Source: Allohoeflea poritis (lineage in GTDB: Bacteria; Pseudomonadota; Alphaproteobacteria; Rhizobiales; Rhizobiaceae). From it: a stretch of 64,000 bases of DNA. Where the stretch lies: assembly GCF_027889715.1 (NCBI RefSeq), contig NZ_JAPJZH010000002.1, positions 186,001 through 250,000 of the forward strand, written 5' to 3'. The notes beneath the pieces are model-generated. The model saw only the letters and a program-made list of their open reading frames with translations, was not told the origin of the DNA and ran no database searches. Below, piece by piece: positions 8,048 through 15,670 of this stretch (position 1 is its first letter; every line of letters begins with the position of its first letter). Made by a program: the position numbers and the translations under genes.

Positions 8048-8926
8048 ATGCAAGGTATCATTGCCGCCGTCCCCACCCCGATCGACACCGGCGGAGAGCC
8101 GATCCGCGAGCTGTTTTCCGCCCATTGCCGTTGGGCATTGGACAATGGCTGCGACGGGCTGAACGTGCTCGGCTCGACGGGCGAAGCCAACTCCTTCGCA
8201 ACGCCTGCGCGAAAGACGGTCATGACCTGGGCGGCCGAGGATCTCGACAGCTCCCGTCTGATGGTCGGCACCGGCACGCCGTCGCTCTCCGAAACGGTCG
8301 ATCTCACGGAAACCGCCGATGATCTCGGGTTCAAGGTCGCGCTGGTGCTGCCGCCCTACTACTATAAACCGGCATCCGAAGACGGCCTGTTCGACTGGCA
8401 CGGGCGCCTCCACGAAACGCTCGGCTCGCGCCCGGTCGCCATCTATTTCTACAATTTTCCACAGATGACCGGGATAAACCTGCCGGTCTCCCTGATCGAA
8501 CGGCTGCACGGCATGTGGCCCGAGCGATTTGCCGGCATCAAGGATTCTTCCGGCGATCTTGCCTATTGCCGCGACCTGACGGCGCGCATGCCGGGGCTCA
8601 AGGTCTTCCCGAGTTCGGAAGTGGCGCTTGGCGAGGCAGCGCGAAGCGGATTTGCCGGCTGTATCTCCGCGACCGTCAATGAAGCGCCGCAGCTTTCCGA
8701 ACGGCTCTGGACAAATCGCCAGGACCCTGACCCGGCGCTCGTGACCAAGATCTCCGATGTCCGCTCCGCCATCTCGGCCCAGCCTCTGGTCCCATCGGTC
8801 AAATACCTGGTCTCCCGCCGCACCCGCGATCCGCGATGGCAGCACGTTCTCCCACCGTTCCGCGAACTGGACGATGCGCAACACACCGTCCTGTCAGAGG
8901 CAATTGAGAGGCTCGAAGCGGCATGA
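8048..8926 (+). CDS. Dihydrodipicolinate synthase/N-acetylneuraminate lyase family protein
   Basis: A 292-residue TIM-barrel aldolase/dehydratase of the DapA family. The 2-oxo-acid binding motif is GSTGEANS (residues 42-49), the catalytic tyrosine lies in IYFYNFP (Tyr135) and the Schiff-base lysine in FAGIKDSSGD (Lys165). The start has AAAGGA upstream. True lysine biosynthesis is unlikely given the catabolic setting. Together with the following aldehyde dehydrogenase it recalls sugar-acid or hydroxyproline routes in which a DapA-family enzyme makes 2-oxoglutarate semialdehyde, but here CoA chemistry precedes it, so the substrate is open. Confidence 0.85.
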   Translation: MQGIIAAVPTPIDTGGEPIRELFSAHCRWALDNGCDGLNVLGSTGEANSFATPARKTVMTWAAEDLDSSRLMVGTGTPSLSETVDLTETADDLGFKVALVLPPYYYKPASEDGLFDWHGRLHETLGSRPVAIYFYNFPQMTGINLPVSLIERLHGMWPERFAGIKDSSGDLAYCRDLTARMPGLKVFPSSEVALGEAARSGFAGCISATVNEAPQLSERLWTNRQDPDPALVTKISDVRSAISAQPLVPSVKYLVSRRTRDPRWQHVLPPFRELDDAQHTVLSEAIERLEAA

Positions 8927-8961
8927 CAGGCTTTGAAGAAACATCACTCTAGAGGATCAAA

Positions 8962-10398
8962 ATGACCAAGCACGACAATCTGATCGGCGCTGACTGGATC
9001 AGTTTCGGCAACTACCAGGACAACATCAATCCGTCGGATGTGTCGGATGTCATCGGCGCCTATTCCTATGGAACGGCCGAAAGCGTCGATGCTGCCGTCG
9101 ATGCCGCCAGGGCCGCCTTTCCCGCCTGGCGGGATGCAACGCCGCAGGCGCGCCACGATGTGCTGGACGCGGTCGGCAACACCATTGCCGCGCGCAAGGA
9201 CGAGATCGGACGGCTGCTTTCGCGCGAGGAAGGCAAAACGCTTGCCGAAGGCATCGGCGAGACCATGCGCGCCGCGCAGGTCTTCAAGTTCTTCGCCGGC
9301 GAGGCGCTGCGCCAGTCCGGCGACCTGCAGGCCTCGGTGCGGCCCGATATCGATATCGAAGTAACGCGCGAACCGGTCGGCATCGTCGGCCTGATCACGC
9401 CCTGGAACTTCCCCATCGCCATCCCCGCCTGGAAGATCGCCCCGGCCCTTGCCTACGGAAACTGCGTCGTCATCAAGCCGGCCGACCTGACGCCCGGCTG
9501 CGCCCATGTGATTGCCGGCATCCTGCACGACTGCGGCTGCCCGGCCGGTGTCTTCAACCTGGTGATGGGCCGTGGCTCGGTCGTCGGCGAGGCATTGATC
9601 AACCACCCGGATATCGCGGCCATTTCCTTCACCGGATCGGTCGCGACAGGCCAGCGCATCGCCGAGACCTGCGGGCGGCTGCGCAAGAAGGTGCAGCTGG
9701 AAATGGGCGGCAAGAACCCGATGGTCGTGCTCAACGATGCCGACCTGTCCGTGGCGGTTCCGGCCTGTATCAACGGCACCTTCTTTTCCACCGGGCAGCG
9801 CTGCACCGCTTCGTCCCGGCTCATCGTCGAAGCGGGCATCCACGACGCCTTCGTCGACGAAATGACCCGGGCGATTAAGGAACTCAAGATCGGCAACGCG
9901 CTCGATCAGGCGACCCAGATCGGCCCCGTGGTCGACGCCAGGCAGCTCAATTCGAACCTTGAATATGTCGAGATCGCCAAGGGCGAGGCCGAGGAAGTGA
10001 TCGGCGGAGAGCGGCTTGAGCTTTCCGACAACGGCTTCTACCAGGCCCCTGCCCTGTTCGTCGGCACGCGCAACGATATGCGCATCAACCGCGAGGAAAT
10101 ATTCGGCCCCTGCGGTTCGATCATCAAGGTCGGCGATTTCGACGAAGCGATCGCGGTGGCCAATGACACGGATTTCGGCTTGTCGGCCGGGATCTGCACG
10201 CAGAGCCTGAAACATGCCCGCAATTTCAAGCGCAAGGTGGAAGCCGGCATGGTGATGGTCAATCTGCCGACCGCCGGTGTCGATTACCACGTGCCCTTCG
10301 GCGGGCGCAAAGGCTCCTCCTTCGGCGCCCGCGAACAGGGCCGCTACGCGGTCGAGTTCTACACGACCGTCAAGACGTCCTACGTCTACGCGGGCTGA
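8962..10398 (+). CDS. NAD(P)-dependent aldehyde dehydrogenase (semialdehyde dehydrogenase type)
   Basis: A 478-residue aldehyde dehydrogenase with the full active site: Asn149 in ITPWNFP, Lys172 in VVIKPAD, Glu247 in LEMGGKNP and the nucleophile Cys281 in TGQRCTASS. Its closest-looking relatives by motif are 2-oxoglutarate- or succinate-semialdehyde dehydrogenases (NGTFFSTGQRCTA, GPCGSIIKV). The start is preceded by AGAGGATC. Following the DapA-family gene, it probably oxidises the aldehyde released by that enzyme to a dicarboxylate. Exact substrate and cofactor preference cannot be read from sequence. Confidence 0.9.
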   Translation: MTKHDNLIGADWISFGNYQDNINPSDVSDVIGAYSYGTAESVDAAVDAARAAFPAWRDATPQARHDVLDAVGNTIAARKDEIGRLLSREEGKTLAEGIGETMRAAQVFKFFAGEALRQSGDLQASVRPDIDIEVTREPVGIVGLITPWNFPIAIPAWKIAPALAYGNCVVIKPADLTPGCAHVIAGILHDCGCPAGVFNLVMGRGSVVGEALINHPDIAAISFTGSVATGQRIAETCGRLRKKVQLEMGGKNPMVVLNDADLSVAVPACINGTFFSTGQRCTASSRLIVEAGIHDAFVDEMTRAIKELKIGNALDQATQIGPVVDARQLNSNLEYVEIAKGEAEEVIGGERLELSDNGFYQAPALFVGTRNDMRINREEIFGPCGSIIKVGDFDEAIAVANDTDFGLSAGICTQSLKHARNFKRKVEAGMVMVNLPTAGVDYHVPFGGRKGSSFGAREQGRYAVEFYTTVKTSYVYAG

Positions 10399-10399
10399 C

Positions 10400-10861
10400 A
10401 TGTGCGGCGACAAAAAGCAAAAGTGGGATCGGCGATTCATGGAGCTCGCCGATCACATCGCGTCCTGGACGGAGGACCGGGACTTTTCCGTCGGCGCCGT
10501 CATCGTCGGCGATGATCTCGAAATCCGCTCCACCGGCTATAACGGCCTGCCGCGCGGCGTGAAGGCAAATGACGACGCGCGCTTCGACCGGGCATCGGGC
10601 GAGAAATTCTTCTGGTTCGAGCATGCCGAGCGCAATGCCATCTACAATGCCGCACGCATGGGCACGCCACTCGACGGCTGCACGATCTACGTTAACCGGT
10701 TCCCCTGCGCCGATTGCGCGCGCGCCATCATCCAGAGTGGCATCACGACAGTTATCTGCCCGCCGAAACCCGCGCATGACGGCGCGCTGGATCACAGTTT
10801 CGACGTGTCAGAGATTCTGTTGGCCGAAGCCGGCGTCACGCTGACGACCCACGGCGAATAG
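10400..10861 (+). CDS. dCMP-deaminase-like cytidine/deoxycytidylate deaminase family protein
   Basis: A 153-residue zinc deaminase. The metal site is complete: HAERN gives His75 and the proton-shuttling Glu77, and PCADC gives Cys103 and Cys106. GYNGLPRGV is characteristic of dCMP deaminases. The ATG lies one base after the dehydrogenase stop, so it is co-transcribed with catabolic enzymes, which is unusual for nucleotide metabolism. It may deaminate a pathway intermediate, or make dUMP for thymidylate synthesis; sequence cannot decide. A later start at Met14 would remove a conserved-looking segment and is less likely. Confidence 0.85.
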   Translation: MCGDKKQKWDRRFMELADHIASWTEDRDFSVGAVIVGDDLEIRSTGYNGLPRGVKANDDARFDRASGEKFFWFEHAERNAIYNAARMGTPLDGCTIYVNRFPCADCARAIIQSGITTVICPPKPAHDGALDHSFDVSEILLAEAGVTLTTHGE

Positions 10862-10867
10862 CGGCGA

Positions 10868-11647
10868 CTATACGCCCGTCAGTGCCCGCATCCAGCCGAG
10901 CCCCTCGACCGTTCCGGCCTTGGGGCGATACTCGCACCCGACCCAACCATCATAGCCCAGCGCGTCGATTTCCTTGAAGACGCTGACGTAATCCAGTTCG
11001 CCGCTGTCGGGTTCGTGCCGTTCGGGCACGCCGGCGATCTGTATGTGCCGGATCAGCGGCATGTAGCGCTCGAGGCTGTGCAGGATATCGCCATGCATGA
11101 TCTGGTGATGATAGACATCGAATTGCAGGCCGACATTGGCAAGACCCAGTTCGCGAAGGATCTCGGCGGCCAGTTCGGTCGACGACAGGAAATAGCCCGG
11201 CATGTCGCGCCCGTTGATCGGCTCGATGGTCATTTCGAGCCCGGCTTCGCCCAGACGCTCAGCAGCAAACCGCAGATTTTCCAGGTAAGTCGCGCGCGCC
11301 GTTGCAAACGGAAGCGCTCCGGGGATTCCGGCCAATGCGTGGAGCCGCCTGGCGCCGGTCGCCTCGGCATAAGCGATCGCCGTCTCGACGAACTCCCTGA
11401 ACTCCGCTTCGCGGCCGGGAATACAGGCCAGACCGCGCTCGCCCCGTTCCCAGTCGCCCGGCGAGAGGTTGAATATACTGATGGAATGACCGCTGTCCCC
11501 AACGGCACGCGCCAGTGAATCAACCGGCCATTCATAGGGGAACAGAAACTCCACGGCCTCGAAACCCGCATCGCGCGCCGCCCCGAAGCGCTCCAGGAAC
11601 GGGTGTTCATGGAACATCATAGAGATGTTGGCTGAAAATCGCGGCAT
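10868..11647 (-). CDS. Hydroxypyruvate isomerase / 2-oxo-tetronate isomerase family (Hyi/OtnI-like)
   Basis: A 259-residue xylose-isomerase-like TIM barrel. The N-terminus MPRFSANISMMFHEHPFLERF and the segments IEPINGRDMPGYFL, LQFDVYHHQIMHGD, HIQIAGVPERHEPDSGEL and GCEYRPK match hydroxypyruvate isomerase and OtnI, with the usual metal-binding Glu, Asp, His and Glu. It would interconvert hydroxypyruvate and tartronate semialdehyde, or 2-oxo-tetronate isomers. It converges on the end of the catabolic operon and lies 12 bases downstream of the cyclase gene on the same strand. No partner glyoxylate-pathway gene is next to it, so the link to either neighbour is uncertain. Confidence 0.85.
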   Translation of the reverse strand: MPRFSANISMMFHEHPFLERFGAARDAGFEAVEFLFPYEWPVDSLARAVGDSGHSISIFNLSPGDWERGERGLACIPGREAEFREFVETAIAYAEATGARRLHALAGIPGALPFATARATYLENLRFAAERLGEAGLEMTIEPINGRDMPGYFLSSTELAAEILRELGLANVGLQFDVYHHQIMHGDILHSLERYMPLIRHIQIAGVPERHEPDSGELDYVSVFKEIDALGYDGWVGCEYRPKAGTVEGLGWMRALTGV

Positions 11648-11659
11648 GGGCGCTATCCG

Positions 11660-13228
11660 TCAGCCGGAATTGACATGAATGTCTGCGGCCGGCGCGAAGG
11701 CTTCCACCGGACTGGACACGTTGCGCAGTTCAAACGCACCGAGCGACTGCATTCGGGCATCATGTCCGTCGGTAATCGTTTTTGTGGTGACCACGCGGTG
11801 CCCGAGCTGCTTTCCGAGATCGCCGAGCCGCGCGGCGACATTTGCGGCTGAACCGATCACGGTGAAATCGAGCCGCCCTTCCGATCCGACATTGCCATAG
11901 GTGACATTGCCGAAGGCGAGACCGATAGCGCAGCGTATCCTGTCGTCCGACTCGCCCAGTCCCATATTGACGTCGCGGTCGATCATCAGTGCCGCCGAGA
12001 GCGCCTGCCGGCAAGCCTTGGCCTGATCCTCACCTGCGGGAAAGATCGCCAGCACCGCATCGCCGATGAACTTCAGCACCTCGCCGCCATTTTCATGCAC
12101 GATATCTGTGGTTACCTCGAAAAACTGGTTGAGAAGGTCCAGATAATCCTGCCGTCCCATCTCCCCTTCCAGCCGCGACGAACCGCGCAGATCGCAGAAT
12201 AGAATAGCCGCATCGATCTCGTCACCGTCGCCGCGGCGGATTTCGCCGCCAAGCACCCGCGCACCCGTGCCCTTGCCCAGATAGGTTTCGAGCAGCGCCG
12301 AGGCATTATCGCGAAGCGTGAACACTTCATAGAGCCGGCTGATGACGGAAGCACATTCGAAGACAAGCCCGAGATTGGCCGTGGTGAAACCATCCGGGTG
12401 ATCGCAGGTCAATGTCATGACGTTGATCTGGCCATTCGAAAAAGGCAGCGGCATCGCCACATAATCCGTCCCGCCTTCCGCCTTCAAATCTTCCATGATC
12501 GGAAAGCTGAACTCGACTTCGTCGCTGAGAAGATTTTGGCGCACGCCGCCAAGACCGTTCGCCACATGCCGCAAAGGGCTGTTCACATAGTTCGGATGGT
12601 TGAAGATGTCATAGGATGGTGTGTTGATATGGACCTTCCCGTCTTTCTTGGACCAGACATAGTTGCGTCCGGCGATCATCGGGTGCAGCGACCAGATCAG
12701 GACGCTCATGCGATAGATGGCGATACCGTCCTCGTTGAACTTGCGGGCAATGGCCGCCGTCAGTTCCTCGGGTGATCCGCAAAGCCATGCTTCCCGCATG
12801 ATCCAGTCAATGGTCGGCCCGGAGATATTGCCGTATTCCGTCGCATCGGCACCCGCATCCGCAATGTCCACCGAACCGAGCACATTGGGCATGAAACTGA
12901 CCATGCCCTCGATGTCGCGGGCTTCCGGGATCGCATTCTTGTAGGACCAGGCGCCGTTCTCGTAGATGCGCCCGCCGATCTCGACGTCCCAATAGGTGGC
13001 CGTGCCCTTGAACGGGCAGAAAGTTCGGTGGTCGCTTGTCTGCAGCAGCTTGGCCTTGACGTCCCTCTGCGGGAAGTAAACGACGGATGGCAGCCGTGTC
13101 TCGTGCATCAGCTTGGCGCCGTGGCTGGCGGCCAGGATTTCGTCACCGCACTTCGCAACGGTTTCGCCGGAAAGCGGCGAAACGGCAAGCCGGTAGCCAA
13201 GCGATTTGGAATCTGGATGAACTGTCAT
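11660..13228 (-). CDS. DUF427 - sensor - class III adenylate cyclase fusion protein
   Basis: A 522-residue protein. Residues about 10-120 look like a DUF427 domain (HRTFCPFKGTATYWDVEIGG is its hallmark). Residues about 150-330 resemble the GAF-like regulatory part of rhizobial cyclases. Residues about 335-485 form a class III cyclase domain with metal aspartates Asp346 (FCDLRGSS) and Asp390 (FIGDAVLAIFP), purine-selecting Lys387 region, and the transition-state Asn463 and Arg467 in GSAANVAARL. An adenylate cyclase is more likely than a guanylate cyclase given the Lys/Asp pair. No membrane segment is present. The DUF427 fusion is uncommon in my experience of the family and its ligand is unknown. 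Confidence 0.85.
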   Translation of the reverse strand: MTVHPDSKSLGYRLAVSPLSGETVAKCGDEILAASHGAKLMHETRLPSVVYFPQRDVKAKLLQTSDHRTFCPFKGTATYWDVEIGGRIYENGAWSYKNAIPEARDIEGMVSFMPNVLGSVDIADAGADATEYGNISGPTIDWIMREAWLCGSPEELTAAIARKFNEDGIAIYRMSVLIWSLHPMIAGRNYVWSKKDGKVHINTPSYDIFNHPNYVNSPLRHVANGLGGVRQNLLSDEVEFSFPIMEDLKAEGGTDYVAMPLPFSNGQINVMTLTCDHPDGFTTANLGLVFECASVISRLYEVFTLRDNASALLETYLGKGTGARVLGGEIRRGDGDEIDAAILFCDLRGSSRLEGEMGRQDYLDLLNQFFEVTTDIVHENGGEVLKFIGDAVLAIFPAGEDQAKACRQALSAALMIDRDVNMGLGESDDRIRCAIGLAFGNVTYGNVGSEGRLDFTVIGSAANVAARLGDLGKQLGHRVVTTKTITDGHDARMQSLGAFELRNVSSPVEAFAPAADIHVNSG

Positions 13229-13281
13229 GGCTTATAGATGGTCGTCCTTTGCCGAAAATCCAATGGCCGGATGGCAGCAGG

Positions 13282-13302
13282 CGGGCGGCATTGGACCGCC
13301 CG
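13282..13302 (-). terminator. Hairpin downstream of the symporter gene, weak terminator candidate
   Basis: A 7-bp GC stem (CGGGCGG at 13282-13288 with CCGCCCG at 13296-13302) with a 7-base loop lies about 50 bases past the symporter stop and upstream of the cyclase start. There is no T run, so it may only partly terminate or stabilise RNA. Confidence 0.35.
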
Positions 13303-13351
13303 GGCGTGCCCTGCCCCACCAACGGATGAATCAATTTCTCCACAAATGCCG

Positions 13352-15514
13352 CTAACGCTCTGAATCCGTTGCCGCCGGATCGATCCACCGCTTGGTCATA
13401 TCGGCAAGCACGCCGTTGTCTTTCTGCAACCGCATCCAGTAGTTCAGATAGTCGGAGAGACCGGGCGCATCCGGCGGCATCAGATAGGCGAACAGGAACC
13501 GGGTCGCAATGTCCCGCGGCACCGCCGTGGAGTAACCGCCGTGGGAAATCGCCCAGGCGCGCGCCTGTTCCAGCGTCCAGATCGCAGCATCGACGCCTTC
13601 CTCGTTCTCCAGATTGTCGTAGTTGGGCAGGACCCTGATATTTGCCGAGGGAAAGCTGCGCCGCGCGGCCGGAATGAGCACCGGATCGTCGAAGACGGCG
13701 ATCGTCAGGTTCTCGATCGCATTGATCTTCCCGCGTGACGCGAAATCGTTGATCTGGTCCGTGCGCACGATCAGGGCCAGCGGGTTTTCATAATAGGGAT
13801 CACTGACCGTGACGGCCTCCAGCCTGTCCTTGGTAATGTAAATCCCGCCGATGGCGATATCGAACTCGTACTCGGTCAGGTTCTTGATGAGCGACTGCCA
13901 GTCATAGGGGACGAACACGATCTCGACACTCATGCTCTGCGCGAAACGGTACATCAGCTCCACGTCATAGCCGACGAGCCGCCCCTTATTGTTCTCATAG
14001 GTGAAGGGCATGACATTCGGATTGATCCCGACGCGCAACACGCCATTTGACTGGATACGTCCCAGCACATTCACGGCTTCGCCCCTTTTCGCAGCTTCGG
14101 GCGCGCTGCCCGTCTCTTGCGCATCGCCCTTGGACAGCCTGGAGACAAGATTCTCGTCGCTAAGCGCCTGCACCTCCGCCGGCAAACCCATTTCCAGATA
14201 GTTCGTTTCCGAATGCAGCTGGATATGCGTTCCGCCCAGGCGGCCGAGGGACAGGATCGCCGTCATGCAAATGGCGGCAACGGCAATGGTGACCACGAAC
14301 CGCCTGATATCGAAACGCAGCCGCCCGTAAAAGGCGAAAGTGACAAGTATGGTCACGAATGCGAAGCCGGCAACGGAGGCGAGCACCTGGGCATAGCGCG
14401 TGATTGCCATCGTCTCGACATAGAGATTGGTCGTCTCCGAAGGCATGTTCAGCCAGTTCGCCATGAAGGCGACAGCCCCGATTGAAGACGTCGGGGAGCC
14501 GAAGCCCGAAAGCAGGGTAACCACCGGCAACTCGATGAGCTGCCAACCGGTCAGCGGGATGAAGAAATAGAAGGATGCGTAAAGCAGAAACGCCAGGATG
14601 AAGAAATTGCCGATCTGAGCCAGCGGATAGCTCACCGAAAGCGTCGTCTGAATGATTTCCCTCTGCTCCGTTTCTTTTTCGGCTTCGCAGTATTTTTCCG
14701 CCATGTTCTGCGTTGCCCGCTGGATCATCGGCAGCGACGCAACAGACAACGACGTGACGACGGCAATCAGGAACGCCTCCTTCAGCTCCGACATCAGCTC
14801 CCAGTATTTCATGGGCAGGAAAGCCGTCAGCATCATCGGCAGGATCCACAGGCTCAGCAGCAGCGCCGACAACATGACAACGACGATGTAGATGGACATC
14901 GCCGCGTAGCCTTCCGGATCCATCGAGCTGATGGAACTGGCGAAAAGCGCGCACACGCCGATCGGCGCCAGCAGGACAACCCATTCCCAGATGCGGATAC
15001 AGGCCTGCCGGACCACCGACAGCATGTCCAGCAACTCCGTCGGTTTGTTGCTCCGCTGGACCGCGATGCCGAAGATAAGCCCCATGAGGACGATCGAAGG
15101 AATGTAGTTGTTGCTCAACGCCTGAAACAAATTGTCGGGAACCAGCAGGTCGATCAGTGACGCGCCCTGGCTCGTGAGTGCGCTGAGAGCACCGGAGAAA
15201 TCCACGACGGCCGCCTGCCTGACCAGAGGCACCGTCAGGGATGCAAACAGAAGGACCGTAAACGTCATGGCCCACAGCGCCAGGTAAATGGCCCAGCTTT
15301 TGCGGAAGAGTTTGCGCGCCGTTTCAGGCGCCAATTGTCCCAGACCGAGGATCAGCGAAGAGATGAGATAGGGAAGCACCACGACTTCCATCAGACGGAC
15401 GTAAATGTCCCCGACCGGCGCCACGATCGCGGCCAGCAGCGGGCTGAAAAGGCCGATGAGTATCCCGGCCGCGCCGCCGAAGAGCACGTATAGCGGTAAG
15501 CGCTTGCTCTGCAA
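13352..15514 (-). CDS. Dicarboxylate/amino acid:cation symporter fused to a family 3 solute-binding domain
   Basis: A 720-residue fusion. Residues 1-400 are an SDF (glutamate transporter homologue) symporter with about eight helices; the serine-rich hairpin region is TSLSVASLP at 254-262, but the NMDGT motif of the family is degenerate (IGNFFILAF). An extra helix (about 405-424) should carry the chain to the periplasm. Residues about 486-712 form a family 3 solute-binding domain (GVLRVGINPNVMPFTYENNKG, then GRLVGYDVELM, FDIAIGGIYITKDRL). TTG at 15512-15514 is the start, with AGGAGAG upstream. A tethered binding protein could feed the carrier; substrate probably an organic or amino acid. Confidence 0.85.
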   Translation of the reverse strand: MQSKRLPLYVLFGGAAGILIGLFSPLLAAIVAPVGDIYVRLMEVVVLPYLISSLILGLGQLAPETARKLFRKSWAIYLALWAMTFTVLLFASLTVPLVRQAAVVDFSGALSALTSQGASLIDLLVPDNLFQALSNNYIPSIVLMGLIFGIAVQRSNKPTELLDMLSVVRQACIRIWEWVVLLAPIGVCALFASSISSMDPEGYAAMSIYIVVVMLSALLLSLWILPMMLTAFLPMKYWELMSELKEAFLIAVVTSLSVASLPMIQRATQNMAEKYCEAEKETEQREIIQTTLSVSYPLAQIGNFFILAFLLYASFYFFIPLTGWQLIELPVVTLLSGFGSPTSSIGAVAFMANWLNMPSETTNLYVETMAITRYAQVLASVAGFAFVTILVTFAFYGRLRFDIRRFVVTIAVAAICMTAILSLGRLGGTHIQLHSETNYLEMGLPAEVQALSDENLVSRLSKGDAQETGSAPEAAKRGEAVNVLGRIQSNGVLRVGINPNVMPFTYENNKGRLVGYDVELMYRFAQSMSVEIVFVPYDWQSLIKNLTEYEFDIAIGGIYITKDRLEAVTVSDPYYENPLALIVRTDQINDFASRGKINAIENLTIAVFDDPVLIPAARRSFPSANIRVLPNYDNLENEEGVDAAIWTLEQARAWAISHGGYSTAVPRDIATRFLFAYLMPPDAPGLSDYLNYWMRLQKDNGVLADMTKRWIDPAATDSER

Positions 15515-15526
15515 TGGTCCGCTCTC

Positions 15527-15548
15527 CTGCCGCTGAAATTTCAGGCAG
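15527..15548 (-). promoter_or_regulatory. Palindrome upstream of the symporter start
   Basis: CTGAAATTTCAG (15533-15544) is a perfect 12-bp palindrome, flanked by CTGCC and GGCAG arms. It lies 13-34 bases before the symporter start, so it overlaps the leader or the ribosome-binding region and could be an operator or an RNA hairpin. No regulator is assignable. Confidence 0.35.
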
Positions 15549-15670
15549 CACGCGCCGCGCTGCCTCCAGTCGCAACTGTAGGATGGAATACAAGTATGAT
15601 TCTACAACAAAATCAAAACAGGTCGCGGACCGCGCAAACGGTCTTTCTCATGCCCCCGGTCGCCTGACGG

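Noticed and set aside
8048-8926. Calling the DapA-family gene a lysine-biosynthesis dapA
   Set aside because: It sits inside a catabolic operon between a ferredoxin and an aldehyde dehydrogenase; catabolic members of the family share the same catalytic residues.
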